Shown: piece after piece, positions 1-7,237 of the stretch
How the letters are laid out: the number at the start of each line of letters is the position of its first letter
How positions within the stretch are numbered: the stretch's first letter is position 1
DNA from: Pseudomonadales bacterium
Lineage (GTDB): Bacteria > Pseudomonadota > Gammaproteobacteria > Pseudomonadales > Azotimanducaceae
DNA: 8,580 nucleotides
Assembly: GCA_007128525.1 (NCBI GenBank)
Contig: SKXG01000146.1
Coordinates: forward strand, 1 to 8,580
Direction of reading: 5' to 3'
Notes under the pieces: model-generated
Told to the model about the DNA's origin: nothing
The model's input: the letters and a program-made list of their open reading frames with translations, nothing else
Database searches by the model: none
Program-made: the position numbers and the translations under genes

Positions 1-1524
1 AAGGCCAGAAATGACGCCCTTGCTGCTGACTTCCGGGCCCGAGAATCAGAATACCGGGCATCGGTTGCAGCACAGGAAAATGAAGCCAAGAGTGTTTTTC
101 TGGCAACCATGAGCCACGAAATCCGCACGCCCATGAATGGCGTGCTGGGCATGGCGGAACTCCTGCAGAGCACCAGCCTTGATGAGCAACAACGGTATTA
201 CATCGCCACTCTGAAGCGCTCTGGTGAAGCGCTGATGAGCATACTTAATGATGTGCTCGACTACTCCAAGGCAGCTGCCGGCCATATGGAGCTGGAGGTT
301 GTGGAGGTTGACCTGCTCGAAATCCTCGACGACCTGCAACTGCTCTATAAGGATCACCTGCAGCGCAAGTCGATCGACTTCTATGTCTTTCTGGACCCAT
401 CAGTACCGCTGCGTTTCAAGTCCGATCCGACACGGCTGAAGCAGATTCTAGGCAACCTGCTCGCCAACGCCATCAAGTTCACGGTCACTGGTGAGATCAG
501 CATCAGCGTCAGCGCCGAACCCACCAGGCAAGGCCAGTTGAACTTCCAGGTGCAGGACACCGGCATCGGGATTGCGCGCGAAGATCTGGATCAACTCTTC
601 CAGCGTTTCCGTCAGGCTGACTCCTCAATCAGCCGCAAGTACGGCGGCACAGGGTTGGGGCTCGCCATCTGCAAGCATCTGACGGAATTGCTAGGTGGCA
701 GCATCAGCGTCGACAGTACACCGGGACGTGGCTCAAAGTTCAGCTTCAGCGTGCTGGTAGAATCGGCAGACAGCCAGCTGCCGGTACTGTCAGACCGCAG
801 GCTGCTGCTGCTGACCGATGACCTCAAGCTCGCGCAATCGCTGACCCAGTTTTCACAACGTTTCGATGTTCCTGTGTTGCAGTTTGATGACCCGGATGAG
901 CTGCTCGACACCGAACTGAACAGCACTGATCTGCTGATACTGGATGAGTCCAGTATCGAAGGCGTCGAGGATGAGCTGCGCCACGCCTTCCCGAGAGCGC
1001 GGCTGATCACCAATGACGGCAGCGACCGGATGGCGGTTGGCCGGCCCTTCCAGTTTCGAAAGATTCTGACGTTGATGGAACAGGCCGCCAGCGCCGACGT
1101 GCAGACAGGGGAGGACGATCAGCCCTTGCAGGACATCAACCTTCTGGTGGCCGAAGACAACGCCACCAACCGCCTGGTGGTGGGCAAGCTGCTCAGCAAT
1201 TGGGGCGCCACAGTCCACTTTGCCGAAGATGGCCAGGAAGCCATAGAGCTGATGGCCAGCAACGGCAACGACATTGATGCCGTATTGATGGACTGCGAAA
1301 TGCCCAACGTCGATGGCTACGCCGCCACGCGGCAGATCCTGAAACTGAACCCGCACCGCAGTTTGCCCATCATCGCCCTGACCGCCCATGCAATGCCCGA
1401 GTTCCGACGTCAGGCCGAAGAAGCTGGCATGACAGACTATGTCACCAAGCCGATCGACAAGGCGCAATTGCTGCAGGCACTGCAGACGGGGCTTGCCGTA
1501 AGCGATGCTCGAAAAGCCGGCTAG
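1..1524 (+). CDS. Hybrid sensor histidine kinase, C-terminal part (5' end outside window)
   Basis: The frame is open from base 1, so the start and any sensor or membrane region are missing; 507 residues are visible. A short helical linker (about residues 1-35) leads into a HisKA domain with the H-box [11 protein letters not shown], phospho-acceptor His39. The HATPase domain shows an N-box around Asn156, the G1 motif DTGIGI (186-191), the FQRFRQAD F-box and the G2 motif GGTGLGL (215-221). A divergent receiver follows (about 266-361), then a canonical receiver (about 379-500) with acidic AEDN, phospho-acceptor Asp431 in LMDCEMP, Thr461 and Lys483. There is no HPt domain at the end, so phosphate must leave through a separate HPt protein or the kinase acts without one. 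The kinase-receiver-receiver order resembles RetS/LadS-type and other 7TM-DISM hybrid kinases, but this cannot be tested without the N-terminus. Signal and target are unknown. Confidence 0.95.
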   Translation, partial: KARNDALAADFRARESEYRASVAAQENEAKSVFLATMSHEIRTPMNGVLGMAELLQSTSLDEQQRYYIATLKRSGEALMSILNDVLDYSKAAAGHMELEVVEVDLLEILDDLQLLYKDHLQRKSIDFYVFLDPSVPLRFKSDPTRLKQILGNLLANAIKFTVTGEISISVSAEPTRQGQLNFQVQDTGIGIAREDLDQLFQRFRQADSSISRKYGGTGLGLAICKHLTELLGGSISVDSTPGRGSKFSFSVLVESADSQLPVLSDRRLLLLTDDLKLAQSLTQFSQRFDVPVLQFDDPDELLDTELNSTDLLILDESSIEGVEDELRHAFPRARLITNDGSDRMAVGRPFQFRKILTLMEQAASADVQTGEDDQPLQDINLLVAEDNATNRLVVGKLLSNWGATVHFAEDGQEAIELMASNGNDIDAVLMDCEMPNVDGYAATRQILKLNPHRSLPIIALTAHAMPEFRRQAEEAGMTDYVTKPIDKAQLLQALQTGLAVSDARKAG

Positions 1525-2657
1525 AACAGCGTCATTTGCTCGCCCTCTCCCGGCCTTCGAAACAGGTCAGTCCGCAATTCCGGTAAGCTCGCGTCGAGCA
1601 GACCCTGCTTCGCCAAAGCACGCCGGAAGCGCTGCGCCAGAAATTCTGCAAAGGGGCCAGAACCGCGCATCCTCGAGCCGAATTCCGGATCGTTATCCCG
1701 CCCACCGCGCATATCGCGCAGGCGCGACATGACGTGTTCGGCCTGCAGCGGAAAGTGCGTTCCCAGCCAATCCTGAAACAGGTCTTTGACTTCATGCGGC
1801 AGACGCAACAGCACGTAGTTGATGCTCTGTGCCCCAGCCCCGGCAGCACGCTCGACCAGACGCTCCAGCTCATGATCGGTCAGCACCGGGATAACTGGCG
1901 CGATCATGGCCCCGACCGGAACGCCAGCTTCACGCAACGCCCGGATCACCTGCAGACGCCGCGCCGGGCCGGCTGCGCGCGGCTCAAGCCTGGCCTTCAG
2001 GCTGAGATCCAGCGTCGTGACACTGACCATGACCTGGACAAGATTCTGCGCCGCCAGCGCCTGTAACAGATCCAGATCTCTCAGGATCAGCGCCCCCTTG
2101 GTGACCAAGGTCACCGGGTGCCGATAGGCCAGCATCTGCTCCAGAATCGTCCGCGTGATCCGCAATGACTTCTCGGCTGGCTGATAAGCATCCGTGTTGG
2201 CGCCGAGCGCCAGTGGGCGGCACTGGTAGCCCGGCTTGTCAAAGGCCTTGCGCAGCAGGGCCACGACATTGGTCTTGTAGAAAATCTGCGTTTCAAAATC
2301 GAGGCCTGGTGAGAGGTCCAGATAGGAGTGGCTGGGCCGGGCGAAACAGTACACGCAGCCGTGCTCACAGCCTTTGTACGGATTGATCGATCGGTCGAAT
2401 GGTATGTCCGGTGAATTGTTTCGACTGATCAGGGTCTTGCTGGTGTCCGGCAGCAGCTCTGTTTGCCGTGACACCTGCGGCACTTCGTCTTCATCAGACC
2501 ATGTCTGTTCAGAACGATCCACCCAGCGCAATGTCAGACGGCCGGCCGGGTTTGCCGCCAGCCCGCGGCTGCGCAGTCGCTCGGTGTCAGGACTGCGTTG
2601 TTCTGCCAGCAACCGTTGTTGCAGGTCGGCTGTCGAAGGCGACACGGGTATCGTCAC
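1521..2657 (-). CDS. PA0069-family radical SAM protein (SplB/Rv2578c-like)
   Basis: This 378-residue protein has the radical SAM cluster motif CEHGCVYC: Cys97, Cys101 and Cys104 should bind a [4Fe-4S] cluster that cleaves S-adenosylmethionine. The motif sits in a context ([21 protein letters not shown]) typical of the PA0069/Rv2578c family, distantly related to spore photoproduct lyase. The N-terminal ~90 residues are polar, and the C-terminus carries the family-like [18 protein letters not shown] stretch. The length suits the family. The start is GTG at 2655-2657, chosen for a TAGG ribosome binding site 8 nt upstream. The chemistry of this family is not established; DNA lesion repair is a tempting inference from the SplB relationship and the LexA box upstream. 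It is monocistronic here and converges on the sensor kinase gene with a 4-nt overlap. Confidence 0.93.
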   Translation of the reverse strand: MTIPVSPSTADLQQRLLAEQRSPDTERLRSRGLAANPAGRLTLRWVDRSEQTWSDEDEVPQVSRQTELLPDTSKTLISRNNSPDIPFDRSINPYKGCEHGCVYCFARPSHSYLDLSPGLDFETQIFYKTNVVALLRKAFDKPGYQCRPLALGANTDAYQPAEKSLRITRTILEQMLAYRHPVTLVTKGALILRDLDLLQALAAQNLVQVMVSVTTLDLSLKARLEPRAAGPARRLQVIRALREAGVPVGAMIAPVIPVLTDHELERLVERAAGAGAQSINYVLLRLPHEVKDLFQDWLGTHFPLQAEHVMSRLRDMRGGRDNDPEFGSRMRGSGPFAEFLAQRFRRALAKQGLLDASLPELRTDLFRRPGEGEQMTLF

Positions 2658-2665
2658 GGTATTAA

Positions 2666-2669
2666 CCTA
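2666..2669 (-). promoter_or_regulatory. Ribosome binding site supporting the GTG start at 2657
   Basis: On the minus strand TAGG lies 8 nt before the GTG codon. No ATG start serves the protein near this point, so this short site supports the GTG start. The site is only a partial Shine-Dalgarno match. Confidence 0.5.
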
Positions 2670-2682
2670 TGAACACTTAAAG

Positions 2683-2700
2683 ACTGTATATTTATACAGT
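2683..2700 (-). promoter_or_regulatory. LexA binding site (SOS box)
   Basis: The minus strand reads ACTGTATAAATATACAGT. It has CTGT-N8-ACAG symmetry, with nine-base arms that pair perfectly except for the central bases. It matches the gammaproteobacterial SOS box, in particular the CTGTATAAATATACAG form I recall as the Pseudomonas consensus. It sits 26 bp upstream of the radical SAM GTG and covers the likely -10 element of that gene, an ideal place for repression. From memory, PA0069, the Pseudomonas aeruginosa relative, belongs to the LexA regulon, so site and gene agree. The retropepsin operon starts 171 bp away on the other side and is less likely to be controlled by it. Confidence 0.9.
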
Positions 2701-2719
2701 ATTCCGGTCCTGGTCAGAA
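2691..2719 (-). promoter_or_regulatory. Candidate sigma-70 promoter of the radical SAM gene
   Basis: On the minus strand a weak -35 (TTCTGA, 2714-2719) is separated by 17 bp from a good -10 (TATAAA, 2691-2696) lying inside the LexA box. Transcription would start near 2684 and give a leader of roughly 25-30 nt holding the ribosome binding site. The -35 matches consensus at only three of six positions, so the call rests mainly on spacing and the -10. Confidence 0.45.
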
Positions 2720-2733
2720 CACAAGCCTGCGGG

Positions 2734-2761
2734 TTTCGGCTGCCGGACATTCCGCTAGAAT
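2734..2761 (+). promoter_or_regulatory. Candidate promoter of the retropepsin/7TM/ATP-grasp operon
   Basis: A -10-like TAGAAT at 2756-2761 stands in a GC-rich stretch (CGCTAGAATGGGCGGCC), a context often seen at gammaproteobacterial promoters. The best -35 is a poor TTTCGG at 2734-2739 with a 16-bp spacer. This would leave a leader of about 100 nt before the TTG start. The leader contains a small possible hairpin (CCGGG 2780-2784 with CCCGG 2792-2796), too weak to name. Confidence 0.35.
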
Positions 2762-2870
2762 GGGCGGCCGTCGTTGCACCCGGGATCAAAGCCCGGCTGG
2801 GCTGGTCTGACATAACCACAGCGTCGGTGAATCAAAACAGAAAGACCACAGACTGGATCGGGGAAGGACA

Positions 2871-3704
2871 TTGCGGACCGCACAGCTCAGTTGTATTTGC
2901 TTTATCACGACCCTTGCCGGCTGTGCGTTCCTGGCGCCGCCACCAGAGCCTGATCCGGGTCCTGATCCGATGTTGCTCCAGATGGCCGGCCAGTTGACCC
3001 TGCTGCAGCAGGAATTTGACCTCCTCGACGCTCAGCTCCGTCACATCCACGGCACGCAGGAACAGCTCACACATCAGGTCGACCTGAGCAACGACAGCGC
3101 CGACATGCTGATGGCCCGCCTTGAAGCTCTGCCAGACGAGCTGCGGTCCCTGTGCCCGGTACCACTTGCTCAGAGCCCCATTCAGTGTCCACCGCAGCAG
3201 GTGCAGCGGGTCATGATTCAGGACAACAAGATGGTTGTTGGCGAGCGGGAACGCGTCTGGCTGCAGCCGCCCGGCCTGAGCCTTACTGCGCGGATCGACA
3301 GCAGCTCGGCCAGCAATTCGCTACTCGTCGAGACGCTGGTGGAATTCGAGCGCGACGGCGAGCAGTGGGTGCGCTTTAGGGTGCGCCAACCGGATCATGT
3401 CGGTCAGAATGGCGATATGACAGACAATGGCGATGGCGACACCGGCCGGGAAGTCGAGCGCCCCATTTTGCGTCACCTCCGCGCTCAGGGCAGCGGCCCG
3501 AGGCGACCTTTGGTTACGCTGTCAGTCCGGATTGGCGACGTCGACAGCAACTTTGAATTTATCCTGACAGACCGCTCAGCCAGCGACCATCAGGCCGTAC
3601 TGGGTCGCAACTTCCTTACCGGACTGGCCCTGGTGGATGTCAGCGAGCAGTTCATCCAGCCGCCATTCCGACCGCGCTCCACCTCCGATTCGGACGGTCC
3701 TTGA
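2871..3704 (+). CDS. Retropepsin-like (RimK-associated, PF05618-type) lipoprotein
   Basis: This 277-residue protein starts with a lipoprotein signal (MRTAQLSCICFITTLAGC). The lipobox LAGC puts the lipidated cysteine at residue 18; the next residue is Ala, not Asp, so outer-membrane sorting is expected. A Pro-rich spacer (22-33) and a helical, probably coiled-coil segment (34-93) follow, then Cys95 and Cys106, which could form a disulfide. The protease-like domain (about 113-265) has the family pattern ERVWL...LTARID...VLGRNFL. The expected Asp-Thr/Ser-Gly is Asp143-Ser-Ser, so peptidase activity is doubtful. An Asn/Asp/Gly-rich insert lies at 180-192. The start is TTG at 2871, just after GGGGAAGGA with a short spacer; no better start keeps the signal peptide. 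It overlaps the next gene by one base (TGATG). Some recent annotations name such genes rloA (osmotic-stress tolerance); I could not verify that for this protein. Confidence 0.85.
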   Translation: MRTAQLSCICFITTLAGCAFLAPPPEPDPGPDPMLLQMAGQLTLLQQEFDLLDAQLRHIHGTQEQLTHQVDLSNDSADMLMARLEALPDELRSLCPVPLAQSPIQCPPQQVQRVMIQDNKMVVGERERVWLQPPGLSLTARIDSSSASNSLLVETLVEFERDGEQWVRFRVRQPDHVGQNGDMTDNGDGDTGREVERPILRHLRAQGSGPRRPLVTLSVRIGDVDSNFEFILTDRSASDHQAVLGRNFLTGLALVDVSEQFIQPPFRPRSTSDSDGP

Positions 3705-5212
3705 TGCAGCCTCGCTGGCCATTTCTGGTTTTTATCGGCCTGCTAATCCTGGCAGGCATCAGCACTGCAGCATTCCGTCACCAGTCCTATGGCGTGCCGT
3801 TGCTGCCCGGCCAGCAACACACTGTCTGGCAGGTTGAAGCCCGAATCACCTACAACGCACGCAACGGCCCGGCCCAGGTGCTGCTGACGCTGCCGCCTGA
3901 ACAAAGTGGATATCGCCTGATTGGTGAGCGCTCGGCCAGCACCGGATATGGCTTTGTTGTCTCTGAACCCGGCACCGGACAGCGCCTGGCACACTGGTCG
4001 AAGCGCGATGCCCGTGGTGAGCAGCTGCTTTACTACGAACTGGAATTGATGCAGGACGCCTCACGCCAGGTGGAGCAGGCTGCACCAGGACCGGTGCCAC
4101 TCATCGAGTGGGAAGAACCCTACCGCACTGCAGCTCTGGACATCCTGAGCCGCGTCATGCCGCAGTCAGCTGACGAATTCACATTGGCGCAGCAGCTGGT
4201 GCTGGAAATCGGGACAGTGCCGCGCGACCAGAGCCTGGCGCTGCTGCTCAGCCAGTACTCACTGTCCAATGTGTTTGCCGACCTGCTGTCCCAGGCCAAC
4301 GTACCGGCTCGTCGTGTTCAGGCGCTGCTGCTCGAAGATGGCCGGCGGCGCCAGTCGCTCACCAACCTGGTACAGGTCTGGACGGGCGATCAATGGCGCC
4401 TGTTCCATCCGACCACCGGGCCGATCCCGGCCAGCGCGCGCTATCTGCTCTGGCAAACGGACACACCCGCGGTACTGGAAGTCGTCGGTGGTACAGGCAG
4501 CAGCATCAGCTTTTCGGTTATCAGCCATACCCGTCCCAGCCTGGAACTGGCGCAGGACCGGGCCAGGCAGGCCAGCACTGGCCTGTCGCTGTACAGCCTG
4601 CCAGTGGAGGAACAGAGCCTGTTCAAGCTGGTCATGCTTTTGCCTTTTGGCGCACTGGTGACGGTGTTCATGCGGGTGATGATCGGCGTACAGACTTCCG
4701 GCACCTTCATGCCGGTATTGCTGGCGCTGGCATTTCTGCAGACGGAACTGGCGCCCGGTCTGATCATACTGCTCTTTGTCGTAACACTGGGGCTGATGAT
4801 CCGCTCCTACCTTTCGTCGCTGAACCTGTTACTTGTTGCGCGTATCGCCATACTGGTGCTGATCGTGATCGGCATCATGACGGTGGTCAGCGTGCTCAGC
4901 TATCAACTTGGCCTGATCCGAGGCCTGACGATCACATTCTTTCCGATGATCATCATCGCCTGGACCATCGAGCGCATGTCGATTGTCTGGGAGGAGAACG
5001 GGCCCTGGGAGGTGTTGATTCAGGGCTCAGGCAGTTTGTTTGTCGCGATCTCTGCCTATCTGGTGATGGACCAGGCCGTTACCAGGCACCTGGCCTTCAA
5101 TTTCCCGGAGCTGCACCTGATAGTCCTGGCCTTGATCCTGCTGCTCGGCCGCTACACGGGGTACCGGCTCTCTGAGCTGCGCCGCTTTGCCAGCTTGTCG
5201 GAGCGTCACTGA
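3704..5212 (+). CDS. Inactive-transglutaminase domain protein with C-terminal 7TM region
   Basis: This 502-residue inner-membrane protein has an N-terminal anchor helix (about 6-24) and a large presumed periplasmic domain (25-305) that includes a transglutaminase-like fold (about 140-240: LAQQLVLEIG, ANVPARRVQALLLEDG, LVQVWTGDQWRLFHPTTG). The Cys of the Cys-His-Asp triad is absent; there is no cysteine in the domain, which fits the inactive-transglutaminase family. About seven hydrophobic helices follow at roughly 306-326, 334-347, 350-366, 376-400, 405-421, 439-458 and 469-483. The start is ATG at 3704, in the TGATG overlap with the lipoprotein stop; the TTG one codon earlier is less likely. 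Its stop also overlaps the next ATG as TGATG, so all three genes should be translationally coupled. The likely role is a scaffold or sensor linking the cytoplasmic ligase to the periplasmic lipoprotein. It corresponds to what is sometimes annotated as RloB. Confidence 0.92.
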   Translation: MQPRWPFLVFIGLLILAGISTAAFRHQSYGVPLLPGQQHTVWQVEARITYNARNGPAQVLLTLPPEQSGYRLIGERSASTGYGFVVSEPGTGQRLAHWSKRDARGEQLLYYELELMQDASRQVEQAAPGPVPLIEWEEPYRTAALDILSRVMPQSADEFTLAQQLVLEIGTVPRDQSLALLLSQYSLSNVFADLLSQANVPARRVQALLLEDGRRRQSLTNLVQVWTGDQWRLFHPTTGPIPASARYLLWQTDTPAVLEVVGGTGSSISFSVISHTRPSLELAQDRARQASTGLSLYSLPVEEQSLFKLVMLLPFGALVTVFMRVMIGVQTSGTFMPVLLALAFLQTELAPGLIILLFVVTLGLMIRSYLSSLNLLLVARIAILVLIVIGIMTVVSVLSYQLGLIRGLTITFFPMIIIAWTIERMSIVWEENGPWEVLIQGSGSLFVAISAYLVMDQAVTRHLAFNFPELHLIVLALILLLGRYTGYRLSELRRFASLSERH

Positions 5213-6270
5213 TGTGGCGCCAGATCCGTCCCTGGCTGGACCCGACCCAGTGGATCAGTCCGACCAGTCTGCATCAGCAGGGCATTCTGGGCATGAACAA
5301 GCGCAACGTTGCCTACGTGGCCCGTTACAACCCACGGGATCGCTATCCTCTGGTCGATGACAAACTGCAAACCAAGCTTGTCGCCGAGAAGGCGGGCGTG
5401 CCGGCACCGGCGCTGTTAACGCAAATCCGTACCCAGCACGAGATCGAAGCGATTGAACCCGTGCTGCAGGACTACGATGAATTTGTCATCAAGCCGGCGC
5501 AGGGCAGTGGCGGCAAAGGCATCCTGGTGATTACAGGGCGTGAGGACAATCGGCTGATCAAGAGTTCAGGCGCGCGGATTACAACCACTGATGTCAAACG
5601 GCATCTGTCCAATATCCTGAGCGGTCTGTACTCGCTGGGAGGCAAACCCGACGTCGCCATCGTCGAGACACTGATCCACGTTGACCCGGTGTTTGCCGAG
5701 CTCAGCTATGAAGGCGTACCGGACATCCGGCTGATCGTCTTCAAGGGGTTTCCCGTCATGGGCATGCTGCGCCTGGCAACCCATGCCAGCGACGGCAAAG
5801 CCAATCTGCACCAGGGTGCCGTCGGCGTCGGCCTGGACATTGGTACCGGACAGGGCATCAAAGCCGTGCAGTACAACCGTCCCATTGACCACCATCCAGA
5901 CACGGGCGCGCACTTTACCGAAATTCAGGTCCCGCACTGGCGCAGGCTGCTGACCCTGGCCGCACGCTGCTACGACGTCACCCAACTGGGCTATCTGGGC
6001 GCCGACCTGGTGCTGGATGCCGACCATGGGCCGATGCTGCTGGAACTGAACGCCAGGCCCGGCTTGACCATTCAGATCGCCAATGTGCAGGGTATGCTGC
6101 CGCGACTGCGCCACCTCGAACAGATCGACAACCGCTATATGTCGGTTGAGCAACGGGTCGACTATGCCATCCAGCACTTCGCCCATGAGCTGATGGCATC
6201 GCGCATCAAGGCCGCTACGGCAATTACGCAGTCCACAAGGCAGGGGTCCGACCGGTACAATCCAGTCTGA
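5212..6270 (+). CDS. RimK-like ATP-grasp ligase (alpha-L-glutamate ligase-related)
   Basis: This 352-residue soluble protein has ATP-grasp features. The glycine-rich ATP loop is FVIKPAQGSGGKGI (91-104) with Lys94. DIRLIVFKG (171-179) and NLHQGAVGVGLD (198-209) are mid-domain strands. The magnesium-binding end is LLELNARPG (276-284), with Glu278 and Asn280. The N-terminus (ILGMNKRNVAYVARYNPRDRYPLVDDK) is typical of the RimK-related group (TIGR02291-like), as I recall it. Members are thought to join an amino acid such as glutamate to a carboxylate through an acyl-phosphate, but the substrate of this subgroup is not established. There is no signal peptide, so it acts in the cytoplasm. It starts at ATG 5212 in a TGATG overlap with the membrane-protein stop and closes the three-gene operon. 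Comparative genomics has linked ATP-grasp, 7TM inactive transglutaminase and pepsin-like genes before, so the set is known, its function much less so. Confidence 0.93.
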   Translation: MWRQIRPWLDPTQWISPTSLHQQGILGMNKRNVAYVARYNPRDRYPLVDDKLQTKLVAEKAGVPAPALLTQIRTQHEIEAIEPVLQDYDEFVIKPAQGSGGKGILVITGREDNRLIKSSGARITTTDVKRHLSNILSGLYSLGGKPDVAIVETLIHVDPVFAELSYEGVPDIRLIVFKGFPVMGMLRLATHASDGKANLHQGAVGVGLDIGTGQGIKAVQYNRPIDHHPDTGAHFTEIQVPHWRRLLTLAARCYDVTQLGYLGADLVLDADHGPMLLELNARPGLTIQIANVQGMLPRLRHLEQIDNRYMSVEQRVDYAIQHFAHELMASRIKAATAITQSTRQGSDRYNPV

Positions 6271-6379
6271 TCCAGCCGGCTCAGGCCCGGCCCACCCGGT
6301 TGCCAGTCCCTGACCGTTGCCAATGCGCCGACTGCCTGACCACGGCAGCATGGCCGCCACCATCAACACAGGACCTTGC
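6271..6379 (+). other. Intergenic spacer between the ligase and the AAA+ ATPase gene
   Basis: This 109-nt spacer shows no intrinsic terminator (no hairpin with a T run) and no convincing -10 element. It holds a direct repeat GTTGCCA at 6300-6306 and 6316-6322, 16 bp apart, which might be an operator but may be chance. Read-through from the upstream operon is possible. Confidence 0.5.
6370..6373 (+). promoter_or_regulatory. Ribosome binding site fixing the ATPase start at 6380
   Basis: AGGA lies 6 nt before the ATG at 6380. The earlier in-frame starts (TTG 6317, ATG 6323, ATG 6350) have no such site, and the extra residues they would add are not family-like. Confidence 0.7.
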
Positions 6380-7237
6380 ATGACACTTGCAGACAAGACA
6401 CGCGCAGACGCCGAACAGTTCGAACTCGCAGACGAACCCTACTACCTGCCGACGGCCGACGAAGTCGAAGTCTTCAACGCCGCCTATGAGGCGCGCCTGC
6501 CGATACTGCTGAAGGGCCCGACCGGCTGCGGCAAGACCCGCTTTGTCGAACACATGGCCTGGCACATCTATCGTGGCCAGGAGTCCCCACGCCGTCAGCT
6601 CGCCTCTCCGCTGATCACGGTCAGTTGCCATGAGGACCTGACCGCCACCGACCTGGTCGGGCGCTTCCTGCTACGCGGCGACGACACCATCTGGATGGAT
6701 GGCCCGCTGACCCGCGCCGTCCGGAGCGGCGCCATCTGCTACCTGGACGAGGTCGTCGAAGCGCGCAAGGACACGACAGTGATCATTCACTCACTGACGG
6801 ACCATCGCCGTTTTCTACCGATCGACAAGACGGCGGAGCTGCTGCACGCCCACCCAGACTTCCTGCTGGTGATCTCGTACAACCCGGGCTACCAGAGCCT
6901 GCTCAAGGACCTGAAACCCAGTACCCGGCAGCGTTTCGTCAGCATCGAGTTCGATTACCCGGACCTCGAATACGAAACCAGCATCGTGGCCCATGAGAGC
7001 GGGATCGATCAGGACCTGGCCGAAAAGCTGGCACTGATCGGCTCCAAAACCCGGCACCTGAAGGAGCAGGGTTTTGAAGAAGGCGTGAGCACCCGACTGC
7101 TGATCTACACCGGCCAGCTGATTGCACAGGGCATCGAGCCGCGTCGGGCCTGTGATATTGGTCTGGTACACGCCGTATCCGACGACCGCAGCGCCCAGCA
7201 GGCGGTGGCCGACATCGTGGACGTCATTCTGCCTTGA
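6380..7237 (+). CDS. MoxR-type AAA+ ATPase, CbbQ/NirQ/NorQ-like
   Basis: This 285-residue protein has Walker A GPTGCGKT (46-53), Walker B ICYLDE (119-124) followed by the family signature VVEARKDT, a sensor-1 region SYNPGYQ (166-172) and the motif LKPSTRQRF (178-186), whose arginines may be the finger. A C-terminal helical lid has [13 protein letters not shown] (236-248) with a candidate sensor-2 Arg239. The length is close to NorQ and CbbQ (about 260-270). These hexameric ATPases work with a von Willebrand A partner of NorD/CbbO type to activate or assemble metalloenzymes, for example RubisCO or nitric oxide reductase. The next gene is such a partner, and its TTG overlaps this stop by 4 nt, implying coupled translation. 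No RubisCO or nor gene is in the window, so the client is unknown. Start chosen at 6380 for its AGGA site. Confidence 0.93.
   Translation: MTLADKTRADAEQFELADEPYYLPTADEVEVFNAAYEARLPILLKGPTGCGKTRFVEHMAWHIYRGQESPRRQLASPLITVSCHEDLTATDLVGRFLLRGDDTIWMDGPLTRAVRSGAICYLDEVVEARKDTTVIIHSLTDHRRFLPIDKTAELLHAHPDFLLVISYNPGYQSLLKDLKPSTRQRFVSIEFDYPDLEYETSIVAHESGIDQDLAEKLALIGSKTRHLKEQGFEEGVSTRLLIYTGQLIAQGIEPRRACDIGLVHAVSDDRSAQQAVADIVDVILP

Noticed and set aside
853..1467. Minus-strand frame of 204 codons opposite the kinase receiver domains
   Set aside because: It mirrors the codon pattern of the conserved receiver gene and has no recognisable feature of its own.
2374..2997. Plus-strand frame of 207 codons over the radical SAM 5' end and the intergenic region
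   Set aside because: It is mostly antisense to the radical SAM gene and crosses its promoter and LexA box into another frame of the lipoprotein gene; its product is Arg/Ser/Cys-rich with no domain.
3408..3450. Asp/Asn/Gly-rich stretch in the lipoprotein considered as an EF-hand calcium loop
   Set aside because: The spacing of acidic residues does not fit DxDxDG with the usual position-12 Glu; it reads as a variable surface loop.
3701..3703. TTG start of the membrane protein one codon upstream of the ATG
   Set aside because: ATG at 3704 forms the standard TGATG coupling with the preceding stop, as does the next junction in the operon.
6271..6330. Intrinsic terminator after the ATP-grasp gene
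   Set aside because: GC-rich short repeats are present but no stable stem is followed by a T run.
6317..6379. Longer N-terminus of the ATPase from TTG 6317 or the ATGs at 6323 and 6350
   Set aside because: The added residues are not family-like and lack a ribosome binding site, whereas ATG 6380 has AGGA at ideal spacing.
5566..6396. Long minus-strand frame (276 codons) opposite the ATP-grasp gene
   Set aside because: It is antisense to a clear conserved gene, shows no recognisable motif, and long antisense frames are common in GC-rich coding DNA.
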